This document shows positions 26,101 through 39,584 of a stretch of DNA of 64,000 nt, one piece after another. The position numbers were made by a program, and so were the translations under genes. Origin of the DNA: Tetragonia tetragonoides (lineage: Eukaryota > Streptophyta > Magnoliopsida > Caryophyllales > Aizoaceae); the NCBI GenBank assembly GCA_038025085.1, contig CM076152.1, positions 39,340,501-39,404,500 of the forward strand, written 5' to 3'. Under the pieces are notes generated by a model, which saw nothing but the letters and a program-made list of their open reading frames with translations, had not been told where the DNA came from and searched no databases. How positions within the stretch are numbered: position 1 is the first letter of the stretch; each line of letters begins with the position of its first letter.

Positions 26101-28534
26101 CCCCCCCCCCCAAATAGTTCATACCACCAAATTCTGTGCCTATAAGCATAACTTCTTTATTTAATTTTAGAGAAGCTGAGGACAAAGTGGTACTAACTGC
26201 GAAGCTGGAATGGACTAATAAGACTTCTAAAGTTCTAATAAATAAAAAAGAAAAATAGAACAGGAGGATAGACCAATAAAACGCAGTGAAATAAGGAAGT
26301 GAAACAAGACGGGAGTAAGATTAGTATTCTCTATAAAAATACTCAATTTTCACCAACTATCGGAGGAGAACTAAAGAAGAAATGATACTTAATAAAAGCA
26401 GTTATATCAAAATAACGAAATTTTTAAGTATAAAATAAAGGACTTTACAAATCTAAAGATATGCTCTAAGTTACTGAACTAAAGTCATGGCCGCTCTTTA
26501 TTCTCCATAATTGATCTTCGATACCCTCCTCCTGTCCTCTAATAATGAAGAAAACATGGAGGAGCAGGGAGACCCCTCAGTTCCATTTTCACTGATTCAT
26601 GTATTGTCTTAAATATTTGATCTTTTGACAACCTAAACACTCAGAAAAACAACACGGGGCGGGCAGGGGGAACTAGGGGCTGAAAGCATAAAGCATAGTA
26701 TGGCATAACTTCAAAGGACTTATGAGACTAAAGAAAAACCAGGAAATTATGAGTTTGAAAAGGATGTCTTGAAGCAAACCTTGCCAGGACAACTGAATGA
26801 CTCAAGACATTTCAGAGTTTCAATGTTGCCGGCGGATAGAACAGCACTATTGTCTTTCCTGTCCCTGAGATCACCAAAAATCAGAAAGCCATGAGTAAAC
26901 TTCAGAAGAAAAAAAAGAAAGAAATCAGTCACCTTCAGATAACATCCGATCACATACTTGAATGAGTGAAGATTCACTGATGCTTTGTCTTCTTCCTGCT
27001 TCTGCCTGATTTTTGCAAGATGCTCCACCTTCGCAAGATAGGTATCCTGCAAACACAACATGAACATACATTTAAAAGTCAAGATGAACCCAAAACAAAA
27101 TTTGGCAACATAGATGATATATCTAATAAGTGTGGAAGCTGCACTCTAGTACTCTACTGATTACATCTTTCAACCAAAATGATACTGCTAATCACTTTAA
27201 TCAGCAAAAATGCTAGCACAAAATCACGTGAAAATTGACAACTATCAAGTGCATTGTGAAAAATGAAGAAGCAGAGAACGCACCCATCCAAGAATCTCCC
27301 CAAGTAAATAGTTTATATGCAACAAAAACTGACTGTTTGAGACTGTATAGGTTACTTTCAGAAGATAGTAGTATGTTTTCCATCAATGTGCTTAAAATAG
27401 CAACCACACAACTTAAAAGCAGGCCTACATTTTCCTATAAAAGCACAAAGCGGATAGGAAATGCAGCTCAAACTGAGGCTCTTACATGCAATTTGCAATT
27501 TTCTTTTTGCATGTTGTTGGATGGATAGGCCACCTACGCTACCTCCCAAGCTAAGGGGAACAAGAGAAAAAACGAAAGAAGAAATGTTAAACGCATATGG
27601 TGTAGCACTGAGTACAAAAAATTGTAATAAGAACAGTACATCAGCTACTTTATCTTTTTCGCGGACTATCAACTCTTTCTTCCTCCTGTTCTTTGATTTA
27701 GCCTTAACTTTAGCTCTGCTCGCCCTCTTCTTCGAATTGGCACCATTCTTTACTCCATCATGGCTAGTTTCAGACGAAATGTCATCTGAGTACCCAAATG
27801 AAGATGATGTATCAAGATCCGACATTCCATGATCATCTGCAGCCCTGAGAAACAAGGCAACAACCCTAGGATAAGCCATATATTCACTAGAAACTGGCTC
27901 AAGCAAAATTGTAAATATGTGATTTTCCAATCATAACAAATATCAAGATACATTTGATTGATGCTCCATTCGAAGGCATTCCTTAGAACTTAGAAGTTAG
28001 ACAGCTTTAGTCAATAGCATTATAACGGGACAGAATAAGAAATTGGGTGCTTTAACCCTCTTTCACAGAAAAGATTTCGAGCCAGTCTTTTCCTTTATTA
28101 TAGGTGTATATATCACATCATTGCACTATTGCAGGAGTAGTAACTACAACCGCCCAGTAGGTATCCCGCCGAGGGCGGGGTTATTGCAGGAGTAGTGTAT
28201 ATATTAATTATAAGAAAATTCTAACAGTACAAACCCTGAACTGCATGAGTTTTCCACGAGGTCCGGAGAGGTTCCAGCCTGATCACCCTAAACAAAGCAT
28301 TAGAACACAAGTCACGAAACCATAAAAAGGTAATGACTATTACACTGACAATTAAAGGTAAACCCATATGGATGCTTAAACGCCAGACAGCGTAATACCT
28401 CAAATGCAATCTTCATAGCCTCACTCACCAACTCTTCATCGCTATAAATTTTAAGCTCATCCACCCTAAGAGATAAAAGACAACATAAATTTATAAATGA
28501 GAATTAAACAAAAGGAATTAAAAGTGTATATATC

Positions 28535-28605
<71 letters not shown>

Positions 28606-28891
28606 AAACATCAACAACAACAACAAAAACAGTTTAATAAGTAAATTATAAATGAGAATTAAACAAAAGGAATGGAAAAGAAGCAGCTTACGAAATATCT
28701 TGTTCAAAATCAGTAAGTTCAGAACCCAGAACTGCCTTTAAACTCTCCAATTCGTGAAAAACGTCCGATTCAAAGACAGAAACCCTAGTGAGAGGGCTTA
28801 CAAGATCAGGTAGAAAGATTGGCCCTCCTCGAGGGATAGAAAATGACGATTCTTCATCTCGAATATGTTGGGATGATTCTGCAATCTTCAT
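23157..28891 (-). CDS. SRD2: snRNA-activating protein complex subunit 3 (SNAPC3/SNAP50), SRD2 orthologue
   Basis: Ten coding exons join in frame with GT-AG borders: 28891-28692, 28465-28399, 28287-28235, 27844-27640, 27046-26958, 26864-26780, 25487-25392, 24458-24333, 24249-23992 and 23453-23157, encoding about 491 residues. The N-terminal half includes a lysine/arginine-rich stretch ([20 protein letters not shown], about residues 130-150). The conserved C-terminal half contains [35 protein letters not shown], and then paired cysteines CSVC and CYFCENC (about residues 433-462), the zinc-binding signature of SNAPC3. The family member SRD2 in Arabidopsis activates snRNA gene transcription by binding upstream sequence elements. 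The real ATG is at 28891; the frame is open two codons upstream but only from TTG. All splice sites are canonical and no lesion is seen. Confidence 0.93.
28533..28607. repeat. (CAA)n microsatellite in SNAPC3 intron 1
   Basis: About 25 CAA/ACA units, followed by a shorter interrupted tract to about 28630. It lies between coding exons 1 and 2 of the SNAPC3 gene. Confidence 0.9.
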
Positions 28892-29820
28892 CTTCAAGTA
28901 CCAAACTTCTTACAAGGAAAGGTGAAAAATTAGGGTTTTAAAATTAGGGTTTCGAAAAAAGAAACCCTAAATCTGCAAATTGGGGGTTCAAATGATGAAA
29001 GATGGGAATTATTTGTAAGGGCGGTCGCCGGAAAATAGATGAATCGGGGAGATGGATGGATGGATGGATGAATGAGCCGGTGAGTTATGGCTTATGAGTT
29101 TTTTTTGTTCTTTTTGATGAAGATGGCTTATGAGTTAGGACTTATGAGTTATGAGTTATGAGTTATGAGTTAGGACTTTAGGACTCACGTGGCTGGGGAA
29201 TTGTTTATTTTTTTAATGAGTGTGCTAAATATCAGAATATCAATGATCAGTATTAGGGTGAGTAGAAAATCTGGGTATTTAGTACTGGAGTTGGAATTGG
29301 TTCAGAATTAGTGGTTCCGGAACTGGAACCGGTCAATCAATTTCAATTCCAATTCCAAAAAATAGGAATCGGAACCAACCAATTCCAATTCCTAACTTTT
29401 AGGAACCGGAATCAGTTGGGTACCCGGTGGAAAACCAATTTCCTAATTCTCCTTTTTCCGTTTACTCCGTAGGAGCTAACAAAAATAAATATAAATAAAA
29501 ATAAAAGTTTGGCTTAAATTGAGGTCTAAATGCCTAATATTTGCATGTTTTTGAGGTCTAGATTTTAAAAGAAGCAGGTGTAGTGATGGTTTAATCAAAC
29601 AATTAAGACTAAGCTAGTTTTCATGCCTTTAGGTGGCAAAATTCACATGTTAATGAGCGGATGTTCTTTGCACTAATTTCAGATCTGATGAGTATTTGGT
29701 GGCCATGATATTTGAATGCTTTGAGGTTTAGGGTGCAAATGAAATTCAAATTGGTGAGTGGTAAGCTAGGAAAGAGATTAGATAGAATTAGCTTTAGGGT
29801 GCGTTCTTTAGAGCTTCTCC
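28892..29820. other. SNAPC3 promoter side and degenerate hAT-like repeat
   Basis: Immediately upstream of the SNAPC3 ATG lie AAACCCTAA / TTAGGGTTT motifs (28933-28970), telo-box-like elements frequent in promoters of plant growth-related genes. At 29080-29180 GAGTTATGAGTTATGA units repeat. At 29255-29450 the GGAACCGG / GGTACCCGG sequence resembles one end of the MITE at 10893-11444, without intact ends. Confidence 0.5.
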
Positions 29821-30420
<600 letters not shown>

Positions 30421-32180
30421 TGTTAGTGAGCTGATGTTTGCCTCACTTAATTCTTTTGACAAATGACTCGTGCTTATAAATATCTAGGCACAAGTAAGAA
30501 ATCAGGGATAAACTTAATATTCCTTAATGCTTTTTTGGTCACTTAATATTCTCTTTCAGGTAGTTGTTGTTATGTCCTATGTGTACTGAAGACTAATTTG
30601 TTGTGGAAATGCAGGCCAGACTAACTCTCCTGAAGATGATTCGACCCTCCCGCTAGCCATGGCGTCACCAAATTTTAAGAATTGGAACTTTCCTACTCCT
30701 TCCTCTTCTTTTCTCTCTCCTTTCTCACCACTCTCTCTCCTCCCCCTCCCCCACTTGCAAACCTAATATCACCTTATGATAAGATATTGAGAATAGGGTC
30801 TTTCCTAATCATGAGATTGGTAAGAATTTGTGCAAATGTTCTCTCTCCAACGGTGGATTCACCTCTTCTCAACTCACTCAGTCTGATTTACCTCCTCTCT
30901 TATTAGAGTAACTCTCTCTCTCTGTCTTCTGGATTTTGATTTCAGTTCAATTAATTGGATTTGGGTTTGTGTTGTAGGTCAAATGAGTGGGAATGATATT
31001 TGCTAAACCAGAGAAGGTTACTTATATTTCTTTCACCCTTGATGCATGATTGCACTTAGCGTATTGGTTGAAGAAGATAGTATTTTCAACCCCAATTGCA
31101 GATCAGGTATCGCTTTGTGAACTTTTTTTTATAGTGAATTGACTTGTTTTGGTTCAACTACATTTTCTCCTCCTTATTTTCTTTTCTGGTAATAATTGGA
31201 ATGGATTTTAGTTTGTATTCGCTTAAGGCTAGTCTCCTCTTCTCTCTTGCTCTTAATTAACTCTGTCACCCCAGGGTTTTGTGAAGAACAAAATACTAAA
31301 CGTATGAATCCTTTTATATAGTTTTTATTGTTTTGAGGTTGATTATTTGGTGATCACGAGAATTGTATGTAGATGACAAGTTGTTTTTTGGTATTGTCTT
31401 CTATGTGTTTGATAAAATGCCCCTTAGAGTTTGATTCAGTTTCTTAGTTAATTGTAAGTTGAATTCTAGTGTTTGATAAAAAGTAACAGAAAGCATTGCC
31501 TTGGCAGACCTGGTTTATTGTGTAGGTGTCCATGTTTAGGATGAGAATATGATGTCTTCTGTGAACGAATATTATACAGAAAAAGGATGTAGATGGAAGG
31601 GCGGGTTACTTATATTGATATTGTTTGGTGATATGACTTTTCTGGAACAATAACAGAAGGATTATCTCATGAATTGGAAGTTGGTGTTGGCACTTGAATG
31701 GCCACTGCAACAACAAGTTGTGAAGGAGGCAAACACAAAACAGAGCTTTAAGGGCCTTATTAACCAGCTGGTTTGTCCACTGTTAGTTTCTATCAATCTT
31801 TATTATTAGTATAGTATAGTATAGTATAGTATCTACTTTCATTGTTGCTTAGAACAACCAGCTGGTAGCGCATTTCCGTATGCCTTAATTTTATTGGGCA
31901 ATTTGTTTTTGAGTTATTTGGGATTCATTCTGTGAGGATGTCAAAAATGGGTTTGCTGGTTTTGGATTTCTGAATTGTTGGATTTAATTTGTTGGGATAT
32001 ATGCCGCGAGAGTGAATATTTGTTGCGTGGGGATATCTGAAAATTGCTATTGAGATATTCAAGTTGTGATTCTGACTTTGTGATGTTTTTGCAGATTACT
32101 CAGATTGTGGTCTGCACTTTAGTTTCTTAGGAACTAGCTGTTGATTTGAGGTTGTTGTACAGCTAAACTTTCGAACCAAT
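30421..32180. other. No gene recognised; probably TE interior
   Basis: Several intron-like signals (CAG/GTAGGTC etc.) but no coding potential. A short (AGTAT)5 array lies near 31808-31832. The downstream CACTA end suggests that part of this stretch may be the body of a degenerate CACTA element. Confidence 0.35.
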
Positions 32181-32189
32181 ATTGTAGAG

Positions 32190-32322
32190 ATGTCTACGAC
32201 AGCGGTCGAATCGGAACCGCTGTCGTAGAGTTTGACATACGTCCGCGCTCAAGACAAAAGCGGTCGGAACCGCTGTGTTAGGCCAAAATTGACCGTTGTC
32301 GTAGGTGTTTTTTAGTGTAGTG
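32190..32322. mobile_element. Right end of a CACTA-type element with subterminal palindromes
   Basis: The segment ends ...TTTTTTAGTGTAGTG, the inverse of a CACTACACTAAAAAA end. Just inside are repeated CTACGACAGCGGT / ACCGCTGTCGTAG and ACCGTTGTCGTAGG motifs in both orientations, like CACTA subterminal repeats. No matching left end was found, so the element is truncated or very diverged. Confidence 0.55.
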
Positions 32323-33188
32323 TTGAAACTTCAGTATTCTGCCCAAAAAGGAGCCAAATACATGCAGTACAATTAGGAGTTGATTTTCACAGCTGTTGCT
32401 TGTCCTTGCATAAGGATAAACCGAGGTGTAAGAGGAGTCTCATGCTTCATCCTTATTCATCCCATGTGCTTTTAGACTCTACTCATTCAGCAACTACTTT
32501 GGGAATTCAAATAACAACTAAATACATTTGTTAATTACGCTAATTACAAGTAGGGTACAATATAATTAACACTAATCACAAATGTTTATTTGTACGAACT
32601 TGTTAAGTTGTACGGAATAATCATATACGACGATGATCAAGATTAAGTGGCTAAAAGGACACTAATTAAGACCTCTAGGACTAGAAAGGTCATCACTTAA
32701 CTTGAGAGTGTCCCAATTGCCAAGATCATTGCAATGACGCTCCCATTCACAATACATTCTTCGACATTGAAAACAATAATATCCAATTAGGCTTTTTACT
32801 CGGAAACCATTTACTCATTCTTCTATCATCAATCAAAATCAAACGAAAATCTTTAACGCTCCCTCCTCCATTCTCCCTCTCTGTCCCTGTCAACGATGAG
32901 GAGTCCCATTCTCTTCGATACTTATCGTCACAGTCATACTGCTGGAAGATTTCCAAGAACAACCCATTGTCGTCATGCTGCCGGTGGCTCATCTCTTTCT
33001 TTCTCTAAATTGTTTTTTTCCTAAAGTCTGTTTACACTTACACACACGCTAACTCACTGACACGTGTAAAATCACACACGCTGCGTCACTGATACGCGTA
33101 TACAAAACAAACAAATACGAGTTGTATTAGAATTTAGAAGTACCAATCAGATAAAGTGAGGATGAATTTAGGAAGGAAACCTTTGCTC
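32323..33188. other. Intergenic, upstream of the DUF3615 gene
   Basis: A minus-strand frame of 81 codons (32747-32992) has no recognised domain and is not called. ACACGTGT-like and ACGCGTAT motifs near 33059-33103 may be promoter elements of the downstream gene. Confidence 0.4.
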
Positions 33189-33196
33189 TATAAATA
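33189..33196 (+). promoter_or_regulatory. TATA box of the DUF3615 gene
   Basis: TATAAATA, 119 bp upstream of the ATG. A transcription start about 30 bp downstream would give a leader of roughly 90 bases that includes a GA-repeat. Confidence 0.7.
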
Positions 33197-33251
33197 CTCC
33201 ACATGGATACCTCAATTCGAAGGTTATACCTACTACCTTATAAGTTTCAAA

Positions 33252-33254
<3 letters not shown>

Positions 33255-33294
<40 letters not shown>
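33255..33294. repeat. (GA)n tract in the 5' leader
   Basis: About 19 GA dinucleotides between the TATA box and the start codon. GA repeats near plant start sites are known binding sites of BPC/GAGA-binding proteins; regulation here is inference. Confidence 0.85.
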
Positions 33295-33300
<6 letters not shown>

Positions 33301-33314
33301 AATACCAAGCTAAC

Positions 33315-34227
33315 ATGGCGACCAAATTGAGCGAAAAATTCAGCCAGAAGCTTTCGGTTGCTCAACGAAAGAAGAGATCACCGTAAGCCCCCTAATTTGT
33401 TGTTATTTTTTTCCTATATTAGACCAAATCAGTCTGTAATTTGTGGATTTTGTAATATACATAGAAGATGGGATTAACTTTTTGGTTTTGTTTTTGTCAT
33501 TGAAGGTCGTTGAAAGCTGTAAAAGGTTTGAACCATGGCTCTAAAAAAGACGGGTCAAGCAAGGTTCCGAAACCCTGGAGAATTCCTCCGTATGATAATA
33601 ACTATCCCAATTAAGCAGCTTGTCATCTTAATATTAGCTTGTTGCATTGCATTTGTGTGCCTAACTAATATTTTCTAATTGGTCTTTCCAGTATGACTCT
33701 GAACCCAGAAGGCTATAAATCATCTGATTACCCTACTAAAGAGCAGAAGCAGATGAACTATGATAAACAAACTCGTCGATGTGCTGAGGAGGCCATGAAG
33801 TTCTATAATACCCAAGTCAGATTCCCTGAGGTTTGTTTTCTTTTCTCGTTGTGTTCATAAAAGTAATTTTCATGCTTCTTTCTTTCTTTCGACCCTTACC
33901 ATCTTCTGTTTTTGATGCTCGATACAGAAACCTGAGTACGTGCTCGTGAAGCCACTGCGTAGTACTGCCAACCTTACTTCAATGGGTCCGTGTCTCCATG
34001 TCAACTTTAAGGCTATGGTTGTGAATGATCCTGATGCTCCTGTTGAACTATTTTTTGCTGAACTGGTGAGAAAGGATGTCACACAAGTCAACAACTTGGG
34101 TGCTAGCAACTCAAAAGCTGGACGTAAAGGTTGCAGTTTTTGCCCCAAGGCTTTCATTCACCCCAAGGATTGGAAGGTGATGAGTTTGGAGGAGGCTGTG
34201 CAAGAATGTTTGGAGGTTTCTGATTGA
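33315..34227 (+). CDS. DUF3615 domain protein of unknown function
   Basis: Four exons (33315-33382, 33506-33589, 33692-33830, 33928-34227) with GT-AG borders encode 196 residues. The N-terminal ~55 residues are basic and low in hydrophobics (QKLSVAQRKKRSP). The DUF3615-like region follows from about 75 to 185: CAEEAMKFYN, YVLVKPL, a HVNFKAMV strand, VELFFAELV, then CSFCP and IHPKDWKVM. The family is plant-enriched and I know of no assigned biochemical role. The paired cysteines (CSFC) and HP motif are family-conserved. The ATG sits directly after a GA-rich leader with a TATA box upstream. No sign of decay. Confidence 0.8.
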
Positions 34228-35930
34228 CTGACAGTTGTAGTGAAACCTGAATCAAGAATGTCTCCCTCAATCTCCCTAACTCTTTTGTTTGTCAAGTTAT
34301 CTGCTAATCTTTTCATTCGTGTCCTTTATGTAAGATACTTGTTTACATGAAATTTCAACATTTCACCATTGTGCTGTGTGAAACATTTTTTAGAATCTGA
34401 TATAATCACCAGAGCATTTATAAAGCCTGATTATGTTACTCACATTCTAAAGTTTATTTATGAGCCTGTTCATTTGAACTCTTACCAGAAATCATAGCAA
34501 AGGTAGAAACGGACTTGGTTTGAATTGCAAATGCAATTTGCAATTGTTGAACCTGGTAACAGGTAAACTGTAAGTACTACAGTACATATTTGTTAACTTT
34601 CTAGTGAGTACATAGAAATTGATTGGCATTTGGAAAGAAATATGGAGGTTTAAAAGTCTCACACATGAAAGAAATATGGAGGTTTAAAAGTCTCACACAT
34701 GTTCGTTTCATTATTTGGAGGAATGTGTGGAGAGCAATTCCAAATAGAGCAACACTGGAAATGAGAATATCTTTGATTGATGTGACACGATTGGATAAAT
34801 TCATAAGAGCTTTACTTGATTATCAGGGGTCAAGTCTTACTCCCATTAATCTGGAAACGAAATTAACTATTAGGGATTTTAGAGATGTTTAAAGGAGAAA
34901 AGAGACTCTTAGAGAGAGTGAGGATATATAGAGGTTAAAAGACAAATTGAAAGGGTGGAACTGTGGAAGGGCAAAACTCTATCTTTGGCGGGTCAGACAA
35001 CAATGATTCAAGCGGTGGTTTGGGCTCCCCCCACATCACCACATTTAATTAATGCAATGACATCTAATTCTATGAGTTGATTTACTTGTTTGCAATCAAA
35101 TGTAATGCAATTATTTTAAAGAGTAGATGTGAGGTGAAAAAGTCAAGGAGTAGGAGGAGAGGGATGAGAAAAGTTAGGTTGATTGCATTATCTAATGTAA
35201 TCACATTTGCTCAATTTTTTGCGGAAAATTTGACATAAATAATCCCAAATTTGGGTCATCAAACAATAATAGTACCACCTTTGCATAACTCCCCTGTTAA
35301 TTCCTACTTTGAACTTTTGCCACAGTAACAAACCTCGGTGGAACGACGTTAGTGCCCCATTACTACTTTGATGACGTGTCACCCATTCCCCTCTTTGGCG
35401 CCTCTTCCTTTATTTTTTTTGATGACATCTGATTAAAACATCAGACCCTCTCAATTCATTCATCATTGAGTTTTCATTTCCAAACCCTTCTCTCAATTTT
35501 GAAAACGCTTGAATACCATGACAAAGCAGAAGATGAATAACAAAAATCTGGATTTTTAGAAATTGAAAAAGGAACAAAAAGCCAGAACACGAAGAAGCAG
35601 GAGGTCGTGGAAACAAAGAAATGATTTTGAGGACAATTTTTTTTTCATCTGGTTCAAAATTGCGAATCAAAAGGTACTTTTTTATTCTGGTTTTGAGTTT
35701 CTTAGTTAATTAATAGAATTTTATTTGCAATTGCATGAGTTATTGAACACGAATTTAGCTATTGAATTTCCAAAACCCTTAAAATGAAATTTGAAGGTTT
35801 TGTGGCTAAAACCCTTAAAATGTCGCCTCCTATATTTGTCATTGGTTGTTATGGGTTGTGTTCATTATGTTGAATGTGCAATTAATTAGCTACTATTTGT
35901 TGTTGTGATGTTTGAAATTGAATTTAGTTG
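34228..35930. other. 3'UTR then TE-derived intergenic DNA
   Basis: The first ~250 bp is the likely 3'UTR. A plus-strand frame at 34623-34892 reads EIWRFKSLTHVRFIIWRNVW, which resembles the zinc-binding zf-RVT region near the end of plant LINE reverse transcriptases; it is a fragment. It contains an exact 34-bp tandem duplication (34634-34667 and 34668-34701). Downstream I see no gene. Confidence 0.45.
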
Positions 35931-35934
35931 TTGG

Positions 35935-38899
35935 AAAAATGGCGAAGGACTTTAGGTTGAGATACCCACTATAATGTGGTGTTGATGAAAACTAGTCAGG
36001 AATTGGAGTATCTTGAGGGCTCTCAAGAAGTAGCTATTAACAGTGAGGCTGATACATTGGATTTTTGGTGGTTGCATGACAAATTACCAAAACAGTTAGG
36101 GATTACATCCTAAATTAAGGAATTGCTTTTGTTGAACCCTACAAAATCACTAAAGAAAGGGTTGAGAAAGGTTAAGGGTGACGAAGAGATTCTGTTTATT
36201 GGAGAATATGGGGAGAAATTTGGGGCGGTTGACCTTTATGCCATCCATGAAGTAGAAGACTTGACCCATGATGAAATAGAAGACTTGACCCATGATGAAA
36301 TACCATTGCCAAAGCTCAACCCAAGGAAGTCCACTAAAAGCAAAGCACACTGGCCCACAAAACAGACCTCCCCATTAATACAACCCAACAAACTTAGGTC
36401 ACCAACAAAGCCCACCAACAAGCCCACAAAAAATGTCCCACAAATTAGCAAAGAAGTCCACAAACACTGCTTCAGATTCTTCACTAGCACTGAACCCCAC
36501 TCAACAAGAATCCACCAACCTCACTAATTATGACAGAGTGCCACATAATGAGCATCTTCATGACAGGTCACTGACCAAAGCTCAGCTCACTGAGAGTGGC
36601 CTAGATGCAGACGCTAGAAAGGAAAAGGGAAGTGAGAGTGAGACTGATGAGAGCTTTGAGGAGGAAGAGGTGATCCCTGAGTAGGGTTCAAGAAGAAACA
36701 AAGCTAAAGGGAAAGCAGTTGTAGTTGAAGATATAGATGAGGATGAAGATGAAGATGTAGATGAGCAAGAAAAATCACAAATCAGTGAACAACTACCTCA
36801 GGACAGTGAAGAGAGCAATGATGAATATGGAGCAGCCAAAGTTACCATAAAGAAGTGGAATTTGGAAGAAAAAAAAGAGGCAAATTGAAAAAGCTATTGC
36901 AAATGTAGAAGCTAGAGCACAGAGAGCAGAGGAAAGATTAGCAAGACAAACACAACCAAGGGAAAGTGTTAGTGAAGCCAAAACAACAGATTGTGTTAGT
37001 GAGTATGAAGATTCAGATGCAGAAGTGCTAACACCAGGAGAGAGTGAAGAGGATGACATATTAGGAGACAAGAGAAGAGCTAGAGCTCCTGTTGTGGATG
37101 AGCATACTGACTGGAAGAAGTTTAAGTAGTCTTCTGGGATCAGATTTCCTAATAGGGAAGCATTCAGAGATGCTGTCACCAGGTATGCTATTGCTCAAGG
37201 GTGAAATTTGACTTATAAAATTAGCAACAAAAATAGGAATGAAAGATTAGGGTTAAAGTGTTTTAAAGGGTGTCCTTTCTATTTGTATGCTTCATGGGAG
37301 CAGAATAGAGAAATTTTTGTGGTGAAACAATTTAATAGCAAGCACACATGCACTAGGGACATGAATACTAACAGGCAACTTACCTCTAGGTTTAAGGTTG
37401 GTGAGTTGTTAGAGGTATTTAAGGCCAGGCTTCATTGGCCAGCAAAGGAGATTTGTGAGACAATTAAAAGGACATGAAATGTTATAATTAAGAGGCCTGT
37501 TGCAAACAAAATTAAGGTATTGCACACAGAATGCTACAATGGAACAATGAATGAGCACTATGCCAAAATAGGTAGTTATTTGAAGGCATTACAAGATGCC
37601 AATCCTAGTTCTTCATTTTCCATTGTTACTGATCCTAAGATTACCTATGAACCACCAGTTTTCCAAAGTTTTTTTTGTTTGTTTTGATGCTCTGAAACAT
37701 GGGTTAGTAAATAGTTGTACGAAGGTTCTTTGTTTGGATGGTTGTTTCATAAAGACTTTTTTAGCAGGAATGATTCTCGTAGCTGTGCCTGTGGGTAGAG
37801 ATGCTAATGACCAGATGTACCCTGTAGCTTGGGCTGCAGTTGAAGGGAAAAATAATGATTCTTGGGAATGGTTTTGACTGAACTTCAGATAGCATTAGGA
37901 GGCACCAAGGGAAATGGGTGGACACTCACTTCTGATCAGCAAAAGGTAATTCTAATCATTTCAAATTTTTTTTTTCAAAATTATTATCATGCTTGAAGTG
38001 TTGCTAACTATTATCATTTGCAGGGCCTTGTAAATGTTGTTTTAAATACTTTTCCAGATGCAGAGCACAGGAATTGTGCCAGTCATATATTTGCAAACCG
38101 GCATAAGACTTACAAGGGTGATGAATTGAAAGGGCTATTCTGGAGGGCTGTGAGGGCATATTGTGTGGCAGATTTTGATAAGGCTATACAATTGATGAAG
38201 GAGAAGAACCATGCAGCATTTGAGGCTTTCTTACACCAAAACCCAAAAAGTTTCGGCAGAGCATACATCAACACACATACCAAGTGTGATGTAATTGTAA
38301 ATAACATAGCAGAGACCTTTAATGGTTATATAATCAATGCTAGGTCAAATCACATGATATTTATGCTTGAGGACTTGAGGGCTTCATTAATGGAGAGACT
38401 AGTGGTGAAGAGGCATTGGATGGAGTCTCTTGAAGTTGATGTGTGCCCTAGAATACAAGACAAATTAGAAAAGGCAAAGGACCTAGCTGCCAACTGTACC
38501 CCAGTGCCATCCTCAAACACTGAGTTTCAAGTGACTATGGGTTTGGATGAAATGGTTGTAGATCTTCAGAAAAGACAATGCACTTGTAGAAGGTGAGATT
38601 TGACTGAAGTGCCATGTTGTCATGCTGTTAGTTGCATTTTCTTCTTAAGAGAGAAGGCTGAAGACTATGTGGATTTCATATACAAAAGAGATGCATACTT
38701 GAGGAGTTATGCAGGGAAGATATCTGCTATGAATGGTGAAAGACATTGGCCAAAATTTGAGATGACGCTTGATCCTCCTCCTATCAAGATAGGGCTTGGA
38801 AGACCAAAGACAAACATGAAAAAGGATCAACATGAGGACCCTAAAAAACCGGGGAGATTGACAAAACATGGACTCCAACTTAGATCCAGCATATGTAAG
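35935..38899 (+). pseudogene. Mutator-like (MULE) transposase, broken
   Basis: Successive frames give the parts of a MULE transposase in order. First is an N-terminal PB1-like region (TLDFWWLHDKLPKQLGI, about 36050). An acidic linker follows (36430-37100). Then comes the MuDR DNA-binding region (GLKCFKGCPFYLYASW, 37247 on). The MULE catalytic region contains LCLDGCFIKTF and GRDANDQMYPVAWAAVEG (37720-37850), with AETFNGYI further on. Last is a SWIM-type zinc finger (CTCRR...CCHAV, 38580-38630). An intron at about 37946-38023 keeps GT-AG borders. The frame is broken by stops (36114, 37128, 37202, 37876, 38596), frameshifts near 36430 and 36880 and a 24-bp tandem duplication at 36249-36300. After position 38899 homology stops at a probable LTR. 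It cannot make an active enzyme. Confidence 0.9.
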
Positions 38900-39331
38900 T
38901 GTAACACCCCGAATTTCCGTCCAATTTAAAACCATTTAAAATCACGAGTTGCAGCGAAAAATGTGATACCCCGATATTTTCTATATTTATAAAAAGGATT
39001 TTCATATAATTTATCGTAATTATATTACGATTATTTGAATTACTAATTATGGATGGATAATTTCCATAAATTAATATTAAAGTCCTAATAATAAATATTA
39101 TGGATTTTAATTATTCAAATATTTATGGGGAGTTATTATTTAAATAATTTGAATTAATTGTGTGGGAGATTTCAAAATAAAAATCTGATTTAGTGTTGAG
39201 TGATTTGTGCATAATTGATTTAATGTAATCAATTAGTATTAATAAGGGAGTGATATAGGGGAGTGAATCATGCTTGACCAAGATTGACCAAGGGATAAGG
39301 AGGGTTAAAGTTGAGTCAAACCCACTCACTC

Positions 39332-39373
<42 letters not shown>

Positions 39374-39501
39374 TTCTCTTTCATTTTCTCCTTCTCCCTC
39401 TCTCACCGATGCTCTCCTCTCCCCCTCCCCTTGCTGCTGCCATTGTCACCACCTCACCACTGTGAAGGTGCGTCACCGGCGACGTGGGCCCCGCCCCACC
39501 G

Positions 39502-39584
<83 letters not shown>

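Noticed and set aside
32747..32992. 81-codon minus-strand frame upstream of the DUF3615 gene
   Set aside because: It is charged and protein-like, but with no recognised family, no core promoter and no conserved motif I could name; not enough to call.
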